From: Sedimentisphaerales bacterium
Lineage (GTDB): Bacteria; Planctomycetota; Phycisphaerae; Sedimentisphaerales; SM23-30
NCBI GenBank assembly: GCA_016928435.1
Contig: JAFGKT010000043.1
Location: 1-53,530 of the forward strand
Reading direction: 5' to 3'
DNA: 53,530 nt
In this document: positions 1 to 8,700 of the stretch, in pieces
Position numbering within the stretch: the stretch's first letter is position 1
Layout: each line of letters opens with the position of its first letter
Translations under genes and position numbers: made by a program
The notes under the pieces: model-generated
What the model was told of the DNA's origin: nothing
Database searches by the model: none
Seen by the model: only the letters and a program-made list of their open reading frames with translations

Positions 1-57
1 GGCGTCCCGAAACATCGTTGCGCGACCACCAACACCCACCATACAATAACGCTTCAT
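1..57 (-). CDS. Gfo/Idh/MocA-family oxidoreductase, N-terminal fragment (runs off the window)
   Basis: The reverse strand reads ATG at 57-55 and stays open to the window edge. The 19 visible residues begin MKRYCMVGVGGRATMF. A GxGGRA turn right after a first beta strand is the NAD(P)-binding start of Gfo/Idh/MocA sugar dehydrogenases. A Shine-Dalgarno sequence (AGGAGA, complement of 63-68) is correctly spaced. The catalytic EKP motif lies outside the window, so the substrate cannot be given. A second, broken member of the family lies at 3035-3361, so this may be the surviving copy for the same pathway. Confidence 0.6.
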   Translation of the reverse strand, partial: MKRYCMVGVGGRATMFRDA

Positions 58-524
58 TATTATCTCCTGCTACCGCTCTAATAGTCATGCTAATAGTCAT
101 GCGAGAAGACCGCAGAAACGATCCTGCAGTCTCCTATGACGGACGACGCATACACCCACAAGCCACCTTCCCCCTGGCTAATAGAATACAACTATTCTTT
201 ACATTCTATAATCGACCCGGCGTGGAATGTCAACACTTAGCGCCGGTATTCTGAAATAGAAAAACACCGGAATCATGCAGGATCACCAAGCAAAGAAACA
301 CGTACAGAGTGCAAATTGAAGATAATCGTTTTGAATCTGATCGCAGTAAGGACAGATATGGGCAGCGACGCCCAGGTGCATGAATCAAACATATGTGCGT
401 GGCCCTCGCTCGCCATGACGCAATTATGGCCCACAGCGCGAATCTTTCCATAATGATTTCCATCGTACGTGGGATTTGGGTACAAACACCGGGGCAGGAT
501 CGAGACAAAATTAGCCCCCCCTAA
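58..524. other. Non-coding or decayed stretch
   Basis: No convincing gene is seen on either strand. Short open frames on both strands have no ribosome-binding site and no recognisable family pattern. The stretch lies between the start of the edge oxidoreductase and a symporter stump, so it is probably eroded former coding DNA plus the oxidoreductase promoter. Confidence 0.4.
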
Positions 525-812
525 GGCTGGAGCACCGTATTCTACATCAACGTAATTCCTGCCTCGTTGATTGTAGGTGTGGTGTCAACAGTTTGGTTTC
601 TTATTGGCGGGATCGTCGATATGCGAGCAATGTTCCGCAACCTTGAAAAACGCATAGCCAATCCTCTGGACGACGGCCGCGTTGAAGGAGATGTATCTCT
701 GGCTGATAAAGCTCACTTTGATGAGATCGAAGGCAAGGAGAAGCAATTTAATATTGTCGCATTTTCCATCACAGATCCGTCGGTCAAAGGTCTCTGGCAG
801 AACAGGCAATAA
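525..812 (+). pseudogene. C-terminal stump of a sodium/solute symporter (SSS family)
   Basis: The frame opens only after a stop at 522-524. It encodes one hydrophobic segment (WSTVFYINVIPASLIVGVV) followed by the soluble tail of SSS-type sugar symporters, with the motif NPLDDGRVEGDVSLADKA near the end. Normal members have about 13-15 membrane segments and more than 500 residues; about 95 residues remain here. There is no ATG and no ribosome-binding site (the first possible start is a TTG at 567). It is a relic and not a working carrier. It lies tail to tail with the AraC gene. Confidence 0.6.
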
Positions 813-828
813 AAGTGACTTGCCTTTG

Positions 829-1683
829 TCAATCGCCGAACTGGGTTCTCAAGTATAATCGAGGGGACATTCCGGTGTGTTTTTTGAAAGCTTTTGAGAG
901 GTGGTATTCGTCGTTGAACCCGGCTTGGGCGGCAATGGCCTTCATGCGATAACCCCGCAGTAGCAGGTTTTTAGCGAGATTGATCCGAGCATCTATAAGG
1001 GATGCAATCGGCGTCTTGCCAGTGAGCTTTTTATATGTATGGGCAAACGAAGAGTCACTCATCTGGAAGTGGGTGGCAATTTCACTTATAGTGACCTTTA
1101 GGGACAGATTGCTTTTCAAGTAATTCTGGACCTGTAACACAAAGTCAGTTTCATTGTCAGTTTCTGATATGATATATGATGCCTGATCGCTTTGGTATTG
1201 GGCATTTTTAAGCAGTTCGATAATCCTGTAGAATATCGACTGAACAGACCAAAATCCACTTTCGCCTTTCTCTTGACCAAGCGAAGCGCACTCCAGAAGC
1301 AAATTTCCCAGAATATTATCGTTGTCGATAAATCTCGCGAAACCGTTCTGTCCGGTAATGTCATCAAAACCTATTTTTTCTCCGCCGTCAAAAATAATCC
1401 ACACACAATGGACAGGTATTTTTTTATCCGAAGCTTTTTCCCAATATGGCGTACCAGGGGAATATAAATGGGCTATATTCTGTTTACGAAGTCTCCATGG
1501 GGCTGCTTGATCTTTAATTCGGCAAACATCAGAACGCGTGAAGTTATAGTCTAGAACCCAGTTGGGATACAGCGATTTGTGAACGTTTTCAGAAGGGGGA
1601 CTGACTGAGTCGATAGTTGAAAGTACACGCGGAGTAACGTCGGGGGTTTTACTGAAAACATGGCCAAAGATTTTTGATTTCAT
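829..1683 (-). CDS. AraC-family transcriptional regulator
   Basis: This is a 284-residue regulator if it starts at the ATG at 1683-1681. A GTG at 1722 would add 13 residues; neither start has a clear Shine-Dalgarno sequence. The N-terminal half resembles an AraC effector-binding cupin (PWRLRKQNIAHLYSPG, then VHCVWIIFDGGE). The last 100 residues are two helix-turn-helix units, the first in LKVTISEIATHFQMSDSSF and the second in MKAIAAQAGFNDEYHLSKAF, ending in the usual KKHTGMSPRLYLR. It is transcribed away from the sugar-isomerase genes that start at 1990, so it is a natural candidate for their regulator. The effector is unknown. Confidence 0.85.
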   Translation of the reverse strand: MKSKIFGHVFSKTPDVTPRVLSTIDSVSPPSENVHKSLYPNWVLDYNFTRSDVCRIKDQAAPWRLRKQNIAHLYSPGTPYWEKASDKKIPVHCVWIIFDGGEKIGFDDITGQNGFARFIDNDNILGNLLLECASLGQEKGESGFWSVQSIFYRIIELLKNAQYQSDQASYIISETDNETDFVLQVQNYLKSNLSLKVTISEIATHFQMSDSSFAHTYKKLTGKTPIASLIDARINLAKNLLLRGYRMKAIAAQAGFNDEYHLSKAFKKHTGMSPRLYLRTQFGD

Positions 1684-1989
1684 AGGTATTTCTATTAAGC
1701 AGTAAAATACAAGAAAAAGCACGGAAGACAGATTAATTACAGAAGCTAACAGCCATGGGGCAAAACCTGCGGTATAGCTGGTTCAAGCTTGTTTCTCTTA
1801 CCAAAAGCGACCATCTTCCTCATCTTCGGTTTCACATTCACAGCATTGCGACGTAAGCATAAACGGTCGCCACATTTTGCAGTATTATACAATATTAAGA
1901 CAGTTTTGTCCATTCTAAATCAAGCACGAGTACCTTAGAATATTTTGAGAACTTTCGGATAATCTAATGCTTTTACTAGGAGATTCGAC
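1684..1989. promoter_or_regulatory. Divergent intergenic region between araC-type gene and isomerase cluster
   Basis: About 300 bp separate the divergent genes, so both promoters must lie here. It is AT-rich near 1880-1960. No confident -35/-10 pair or AraC-type direct repeat could be assigned by eye. The only clear element is the ribosome-binding site AGGAG at 1979-1983, ahead of the ATG at 1990. Confidence 0.35.
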
Positions 1990-3024
1990 ATGTCAACTGA
2001 ATACACATTTTCGTTCGGCCCATGGAACATCCATGAAGGAGCTGATCCGTTTGGCCCGACGGTTCGAGAGTCTATAGACTTTAACGTCAAGCTCGCGGAA
2101 TATAAGAAGTTGGGATTTAACGGTGTCCAATTCCATGACGACGATGCCGTGCCCAATATGAACGACCTAACTCCAGATCAGATTATCACAGAAGCCGCGG
2201 CGGTAAAAAAGAAGCTCGACGACCACGGATTGGTGGCTGAGTTTGTCGCCCCACGGCTGTGGGAAGATCCGCGAACAATCGATGGCGGTTACACATCCAA
2301 CGATCCCGCAAATCGCAAATACGCAATCGAGCGAAGCCTCAGATGCATAGATATCGCGAAAGCCTTGAAAACTAATTTGATTGTATTTTGGCTGGCACGC
2401 GAAGGAACTTATATTCGAGAAGCCAAAGACAGCTGCGACGCTGTTAAGAGAATCGCCGAAGCCATTGATACGATGTTTGACTATGACCCGGACATAAAAA
2501 TTGCCATCGAACCTAAACCAAACGAACCGATGGACCACACTTATATTCCAACGACCGGCCATGCTATCGCACTCGGTATGCTTACGAAGGATGCTTCGCG
2601 GGTGGGCATCAATATCGAGTCTGCACATGCCATACTTGCCGGACTCGATCCTTCCGACGAGATGGGGTACGCACTCGCTCACGATAAACTCTGGACAGTT
2701 CATCTTAACGATCAGAACGGTCTGAAGTTTGATCAGGATAAAACTTTTGGCTCTGTCGATCTTCGTCGCGCTTTTAATCAGGTTCGCATTCTGGAGAAAT
2801 ACGGCTACGGGCAGCGTGGCGAAATGGTCGGACTTGACATAAAGGCGATGCGGACTCAACCTGCTGATATCGCTACCAAACACCTTTCAAATTCACGCGA
2901 AATTTTTTTGAATCTTGCCGAGAAGGTTCGTTCTTTTGACACCGCAGCTGAAGCTCAACTGATTGCTGCCCGTGATTACGAGGGCTTGGAACTTCTTGTA
3001 GTAAACCATTTAATGGGATTATAG
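1990..3024 (+). CDS. Xylose-isomerase-like TIM-barrel sugar isomerase
   Basis: This 344-residue cytoplasmic protein is related to XylA. The metal-site motifs are recognisable: IAIEPKPNEP at 172-180 (Glu174), NIESAHAILAG at 208-218 (Glu210, His213), and VHLNDQNGLKFDQD near 237-250. They match the EPKPNEP, E-x-x-HA and DxNxGD...DxD signatures of xylose isomerases. It is shorter than class II XylA and the motifs are divergent, so it is safer to predict aldose-ketose isomerisation of an unknown sugar than of D-xylose. AGGAG stands 6 bases before the ATG. It is the first gene of a run with a broken oxidoreductase, an aminotransferase and a second small isomerase. Confidence 0.8.
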   Translation: MSTEYTFSFGPWNIHEGADPFGPTVRESIDFNVKLAEYKKLGFNGVQFHDDDAVPNMNDLTPDQIITEAAAVKKKLDDHGLVAEFVAPRLWEDPRTIDGGYTSNDPANRKYAIERSLRCIDIAKALKTNLIVFWLAREGTYIREAKDSCDAVKRIAEAIDTMFDYDPDIKIAIEPKPNEPMDHTYIPTTGHAIALGMLTKDASRVGINIESAHAILAGLDPSDEMGYALAHDKLWTVHLNDQNGLKFDQDKTFGSVDLRRAFNQVRILEKYGYGQRGEMVGLDIKAMRTQPADIATKHLSNSREIFLNLAEKVRSFDTAAEAQLIAARDYEGLELLVVNHLMGL

Positions 3025-3034
3025 AGAAACGAGA

Positions 3035-3460
3035 ATGGCAAAGAAAAGAGAAATAATATTACGCGGTTTTATGGGCAGGACTCACTCAAATGCGTGGGGC
3101 CAGGTGAATCGTTTATTTGATGTACCAGCTAAAGCCATCATGCACACGGCCTGCGACAAAGTGACCGAAGATGCAGAATACTATATTGATGCGTGGGGTT
3201 GGCAAAACTTTGAAAGTGATTTTTCAAGGGTCTGTGCTAACAACGAGGTTAATCTCGTCGATCTCGGTACACCGAATCATCTTCATGCTCCGATGGCTGC
3301 CGAAGCAATCACAGCAGGCAAACATTTGCGTGTAAAAAGCCATTGGCAGGTACATTGGTAGATGCTCGCCAAATGGCTGCTGCTGCTCGCAGATCGAAAG
3401 TAAAGACTTTTGTATGGTACAAGCTAGTGAATCTTTTTGAACAAACTTTGGAGGCAAATA
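3035..3460 (+). pseudogene. Broken Gfo/Idh/MocA-family oxidoreductase
   Basis: The frame starting at 3035 gives 108 residues of a typical N-terminal Rossmann domain (GFMGRTHSNAW, then LVDLGTPNHLHAPMAAEAI and AGKHLRVK) and then stops. Shifting the frame at about 3331 restores the family continuation: KKPLAGTLVDARQMAAAA, followed by RRSKVKTFVWY. The family normally has (C)EKP here, so one base has been lost and Glu has become Lys. After TFVWY the match ends and the frame runs into the next gene's leader. About two thirds of a normal protein of about 380 residues is missing. The frameshift, the loss of the EKP lysine context and the deletion together make it a pseudogene. Confidence 0.8.
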
Positions 3461-4780
3461 ATGGGTAAAGAGTTGGCAATTAATGGTGGGCCTAAGGCTG
3501 CTGGAGATCTCGGACCTTTTCCGACAAAAATAGGCAAAAAGGAACTGTTGGAATTACTCGATCTTTGGGAAATGTCCCCGGAGACAACCGCGCGGATCAA
3601 AGAATTGATCGACGCTGAAACGGATTTCAAAGGACCACACCTTTTCAGATACTATAATCCCCGCCCAAGCAAGGTTCTAGCTGCTGAAGAAGCAATGAAG
3701 AAACTCGTCGGCACAGAATACTGCCTTGCCACGAACTCCTGCACATCGGCTCTCGTTGCCGCTTATCGTGCGTTGGGAATTGGGGTCGGTGATGAGGTAA
3801 TCGTGCCCGCATATACCTTCTTTGCTACTTCAGCAACGGTAGTTTCATCAAACGCCATTCCGGTTATTGTGGATTGTGACGAAACGCTATGCATGAGCGC
3901 GGATGCCATTGAAAAAGCAATTACCAAACGTACCAAGGCGGTCGTTCCTGTCCACATGCGCGGGGCGCCTGCTCAAATGGATGCGATAATGGACGTCGCC
4001 AACAAACACGGAATTCCGGTTATCGAAGACACCGCACAGGCAGCGGGTGGCTCCTTCGGCGGGAAATCTCTGGGAAGTATTGGAGTCATGGGCTGCTTCA
4101 GCTTCGACTACTATAAGGTTATCGTTTCGGGTGAAGGTGGGTTTCTCACCACCGACGACAAACGTCTATACACTCGCGCTTTGAATTGGCACGACTGTGC
4201 CGCTTGCTGGCGTCCTGACCGCTTTGGCCCCGAAGCCGAGGGCGAAGAACTATTCTGCGGTGAAAACTATCGCATGAGTGAACTCGAAGGTGCGGTCGCG
4301 TTGGCACAAATCAAGCGTGCAGATGAAATCGTATCAGGTCATCGCGCAGCCAAGAAGATGATTAAAAATGCCATTGACGATTTTGCGGGTCTGCGTTTCC
4401 GAAGAATTGCTGATGAAAAGGGTGACACCGGTATCTGCCTTGTAATGTTTCTTCCTAATGCTGATACCGCTCAAAAAGTCTTGCCGGCATTGCAGGCTGA
4501 GGGCGTGCCGTGCGGAGGGATTTACGATTCGAAGGTACGTGATTGGCACACGTACAATTACTGGGAGCATATTCTGCAGTATAAATCTGTTGCCTCTGAC
4601 AAGCTTCCATGGTCGGGCGTTCCGGAAGGCGAACTTCCAAAATATTCAAAAGACATGTGCCCCAATACATTGAAATTGCTGTCGCAAGCTATTCTAGTTG
4701 ATATTGAGTGTAATCTCAGCGATGAAGACTGTGCGAAGATATCCGGTGCGATTAACAAAGTTCTTCATGTTTACCTTTAA
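3461..4780 (+). CDS. DegT/DnrJ/EryC1/StrS-family PLP aminotransferase
   Basis: This 439-residue fold-type I aminotransferase acts on keto-sugars or keto-cyclitols. The start at 3461 is chosen because GGAGG lies just upstream at 3450-3454; an in-frame TTG at 3437 has no such support. Family landmarks are NSCTSALVAAYRALGIG, PAYTFFATSATV, PVIEDTAQAAGGSFGGK (PLP-ring Asp190) and CFSFDYYKVIVSGEGGF, where Lys219 is the predicted Schiff-base lysine. All catalytic elements are intact although the preceding dehydrogenase is dead. A dehydrogenase-aminotransferase pair is typical of amino-sugar or amino-cyclitol metabolism. The amino donor and substrate cannot be read from the sequence. Confidence 0.87.
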   Translation: MGKELAINGGPKAAGDLGPFPTKIGKKELLELLDLWEMSPETTARIKELIDAETDFKGPHLFRYYNPRPSKVLAAEEAMKKLVGTEYCLATNSCTSALVAAYRALGIGVGDEVIVPAYTFFATSATVVSSNAIPVIVDCDETLCMSADAIEKAITKRTKAVVPVHMRGAPAQMDAIMDVANKHGIPVIEDTAQAAGGSFGGKSLGSIGVMGCFSFDYYKVIVSGEGGFLTTDDKRLYTRALNWHDCAACWRPDRFGPEAEGEELFCGENYRMSELEGAVALAQIKRADEIVSGHRAAKKMIKNAIDDFAGLRFRRIADEKGDTGICLVMFLPNADTAQKVLPALQAEGVPCGGIYDSKVRDWHTYNYWEHILQYKSVASDKLPWSGVPEGELPKYSKDMCPNTLKLLSQAILVDIECNLSDEDCAKISGAINKVLHVYL

Positions 4781-4795
4781 GGAGAGACAGATAAA

Positions 4796-5584
4796 ATGAA
4801 GTATGGATTATGCATAGAGATGGCTTTGACGGACATTCCTTTTGAGCAGCGTTTTAAGGCCGCCGCAGACTTGGGATTAGAATTTATTGAGATGTGGTTT
4901 GTCAAGGATTTCAGTTTTAACGGAACCCCAGAGGAATTGGCAAAACTGGCATCCGATGCTGGAGTTAAGATAACCAATACCGTTATCGGCGCGCCGGACG
5001 GTTCAATTGGTGGAGGGCTGACGAATCCAGTAAATCGTTCGCAATGGTTGGATCGCGCGAAGATGACTATTGATTTCAACAAAGCAGCAGGCATCCCAAT
5101 GAGCATTGTTTGCACGGGCAATACTATAGATGGCATGAGCGAGGCACAGATGACCGAATCTGTGATTGAAGGTCTGAAGCCGACAGTGGAAATGGCTGAA
5201 GCAGCGGGAATAACATTGCTTCTGGAACCGTTAAATACATCCTACGATCACGAAGGGTATTTTGTAGATAACTCCACCAAAGGTGCTGAAATCTGCAGAG
5301 CTTTGAAGTCTGAGCGAATGAAACTTATTTATGACTGCTACCACATGCAGATTATGGAAGGCGACCTCGTCAAGCATATTGAAAAAAGCCTCGACGTGAT
5401 CGGGCACTTTCACTCCGCCGGTGTGCCGGGCCGAAATGAACTGTTCAAAGGTGAAACAAATTATCCTTTCGTAATAGATCAAATCGAAAAGATGGGCTAC
5501 GACGGAGTTTTTGGTTTGGAGTATGAGCCTTCAATGAAAAAACAGAAAGACTCAGTAAAGAGAGTTCTAGAACGTCTCCCATAA
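4796..5584 (+). CDS. Hydroxypyruvate-isomerase-like sugar isomerase/epimerase (AP_endonuc_2 fold)
   Basis: This 262-residue TIM barrel is about the usual length for the Hyi group. Likely metal ligands are Glu144 (LLLEPLN), Asp180 and His183 (LIYDCYHMQ), His206 (GHFHSAGVPGRNE) and Glu242 (FGLEYEP), in the usual order. GGAGAGACAG precedes the ATG. It closes the cluster 15 bases after the aminotransferase, so the two are very likely co-transcribed. Its true substrate may be a keto sugar and not hydroxypyruvate, since this family is often annotated by fold alone. Confidence 0.83.
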   Translation: MKYGLCIEMALTDIPFEQRFKAAADLGLEFIEMWFVKDFSFNGTPEELAKLASDAGVKITNTVIGAPDGSIGGGLTNPVNRSQWLDRAKMTIDFNKAAGIPMSIVCTGNTIDGMSEAQMTESVIEGLKPTVEMAEAAGITLLLEPLNTSYDHEGYFVDNSTKGAEICRALKSERMKLIYDCYHMQIMEGDLVKHIEKSLDVIGHFHSAGVPGRNELFKGETNYPFVIDQIEKMGYDGVFGLEYEPSMKKQKDSVKRVLERLP

Positions 5585-5728
5585 CATTAAAAGACAGATC
5601 AATAGAATTATTTACATTAGGAGTGCTATTTGCTGCAATTCTTGGATTCTTGCCCTCGGCCCCTACCTGTCTATTAACGGCTGTCGAAGTCAGGAAAATG
5701 GCTGATTTTGGTTCTTTTTCCGGCCTGT

Positions 5729-5753
5729 GGGGGCAATCTTTCAGTTTGCTCCC
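5729..5753. terminator. Hairpin between convergent genes
   Basis: GGGGGCAA at 5729-5736 pairs with TTGCTCCC at 5746-5753 (8 bp, one G-T pair) around a 9-base loop. It lies between the convergent ends of the isomerase gene (5584) and the GH42-like gene (5775). No strong U tract follows on either side, so it may act as a weak bidirectional terminator or only as an mRNA 3' hairpin. Confidence 0.35.
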
Positions 5754-5774
5754 TTGTGTGTATGGGGACTGAGC

Positions 5775-8700
5775 TTAATGGGCTGCTGAAGTGTCTATGG
5801 GCACAAGGATGTGACGAGTGATGCCTGTAGCGGTATCACGCATGGTCAGATGCCAGGCACCAGGTAAGGCATTATAGCCTAGAAAAAGGTTCAGCTCGAC
5901 TTGGGCGTTAGGGGCAAGAACATTGCCAGAGAGTTCCGGATGAGTTCGGCCTTGCGGGTCTATAAGAGTGTAATGAAAGACATGGGTTGACCGAGCGATA
6001 TCTTCGGGGTCGCAGACAATTTGAGCCTGGACATTAATGACGGGATTTTGAAAATCGGCCTGTAGAGTTAGGTCGCGGACCTCATAGGGCAAGAGAGCAT
6101 ACAGCTCGGCGCGGGCGGGATAAATAACATCTTCGACGCTATTAGTGAAACCTCGATAAGTGCCTCTGCGGACATCGTATATGTGGGCGGTCTGGTCGAA
6201 GGTCAACCGTACGGTTTTGGGGCGAAGATCAGCCATGGTGATCGATTCATCGGTCCGCAGTTTGTGATGGCGTAATATACCGACGTATTGAGCGCCATCG
6301 AGTTCATAACGATTGAATTCGGTTACTTGGATGCGATGGGTACCATCCTCTTGACCAAAGGTGTTAAGTTCGCAACCAACGGCAGGACGAAGATCGACTT
6401 GCTCGTCTAGAAAAGCGGCTACGCGGTCGCGCCATGGCATTTCGGTGGCGGAAGTGCGCCATAGCTGATAGTCACGCGACAAGGCATTGAAAAAGAGCGC
6501 ACGGCCTTCACCATAGTTGTTCACACAGAATACCGGGGTGTTGTTTTCGGCCTGAGCAAGCGATTCGGCGGTATCCAAGGTTACGCTGTTGTCCACGGCC
6601 ATGACGTTGAGAATAGATTGGTCGGGATTAGCGAAGACGTTTTGCATCTCGAAGCGTGTTTGACTGGTTTGCGGCTGGAATGACACGCCAAGTACGTCGG
6701 CGAGCATACCAGGATAGTTGGGGCGATACTGATCATCGAGCATACCGCACATGGAATCAGCTATGACGGTGCCGCCGTTTTCGACAAAGCGGCGAATGCA
6801 ATCCGCTTGGTTGGCGGTAAGACACAATTGCAGAGGCAGGATAAGTACGCGGGTGTCGCTTTGGAGTAGGCGCGCGTCTTCAAGCTGCGATTCGTGAATG
6901 ACATCAATGCTGAATCCCGTATCGCGGGCGATATAGTATAGAGCTTCCCAAGATTGCATATATATGAAACAATCGGCCCCGGTGGAGAGCGAGTTCCAGG
7001 CGGCGGGCTTGGGCAATCCGTCCGTGAAGAGCAAAGAAGCATGCAGACTCGATGGAGAGTAAACGATGCTGATATGGTCCGACGGCCGTTGAGCGTTAAG
7101 CAGGAGTTTGGCGATTCCGCCTTGCAATTGGTGCAGTTGCTCGAAGATATGCCTGGAGCCATCTATGGGGGTTAAGTCGGGGGCCAGGAGCCGTTCAGCG
7201 GACCAATGGGAATCTTGGCCGCCATAATATAGCCCGTGGAGATTGATGCCATGGAACAAAGCCCACCAAGGGAAGAACTGCTGATCATAATATGGTGGGA
7301 TACAATAGAGCGAGTAGCCTCCATACCAGGTGCCGTGCAGGGCGTCTGGATTGGCGGCAGAGCGAAATATCTCATGAATCCAAGGATTGGGGTATTGATT
7401 TACGAGGTCTTTGCCTTGAGCCAGTCTCCAGAAATCGATTCCGGAGCCGGGCCAAGTCCATCCGACCGTACACGATCCCATATTAGCGGGAACGTTCGGG
7501 GCAACTTCATGGGTGGTTTCGGCCATGAGTCGCCACCAATCGGCGATCATGGTGTCGGCACAAGTTTGATACTCGACCCAATGGCACAGAGGCGCGTAAT
7601 CGCCTTGTTCGGCGGCGGCGAGAACTTCTTCTCGTCTGATGGGTTCGACTTGACTGAAATCGCTGTAGAAAGTGCCCCATGCTTGGTTAAGTTGTTCGAT
7701 GGAATCATAATGCTGTTGCGTCCATTGGGCTAAGAGGGCGCGGAAATCATCGGACCAGCCGGCATCGACCCCTCTGGGAGTATAGCGGATATCATCGCCG
7801 AGATAATAGAGCAAGGGCGAAAGCGCGGTATTTCGTTGGGCCCTCTCAGCGATATCCACTAATGTTTCACTCTGATAGCTTTGTGAAGCGTAACGTGGGG
7901 ATGTCTGTCCGGCATCGTCAACAGTCAGGCGAGGTGGGTTAAATGCCCAAGGGGCCGGATGGATGTTGTCCATGGCTGCGGCTTCGACCTCCAAGCCAAG
8001 ATTAGGCCCGGTGACAGTACCGCACATACCCAGGCGTGTGAAGGCATGGAGTACATTTCGTCTGCGGGGATGGAAACCTGTGGACGCCCCCCAGACGTAC
8101 CAATTGAGGTCGTCGCGCGGAGGGCCTGGCTGCGCGATATAGAAAGAGTGACGACTTTCGTCGAGAACATCACCGGCATTACTGATGAGCTTTACATTGA
8201 CGTAATTGTAGATATGGAGCGAATGTTCAAATTGACCCGACCAGGTGACGTGTTGTTGCGCGGGAATGAATTCGCGATAAATGCTTCGACCAAAATTATC
8301 GATTACTTCACAGCAAAGGACAGCGTGATCGGGCGGGGGCGCTGATAGAGTGATATCGGCTTGGATGCTCTGGCCGGGGTTTTTGTAGATACTATCGAGT
8401 TCTATAGAAGCGATGGTAACATCAGCGGTAATATTGATATGAGCAAGGCGCCAATCGTAATATTGGCTGGGTGCTTGCAGGAGAAACAAGGCGGCAAAAT
8501 AATCGCCTGCGGGCAATACCGGTAATTGGGCGCAGCTTCCCTGATAGCGTAGTCGGCCGTCGGCGTCCCAGATTTTCAGTTCTACAGCGGTATCGGGCAC
8601 AATACAACAAAATGGAAGGCGACAGGGCAAATTAGCACGATTAACCGATTCGGTCGGCCAATCAACATTCCATTCGGCACTATCTTCCAATCGTCCGGCG

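Noticed and set aside
18..254. Open frame of 78 codons on the plus strand at the left edge
   Set aside because: It runs antisense through the start of the edge oxidoreductase, has no ribosome-binding site and its translation looks non-biological.
2167..2883. 238-codon open frame antisense to the xylose-isomerase-like gene
   Set aside because: It is a shadow of a clear family member on the other strand, with no start signal.
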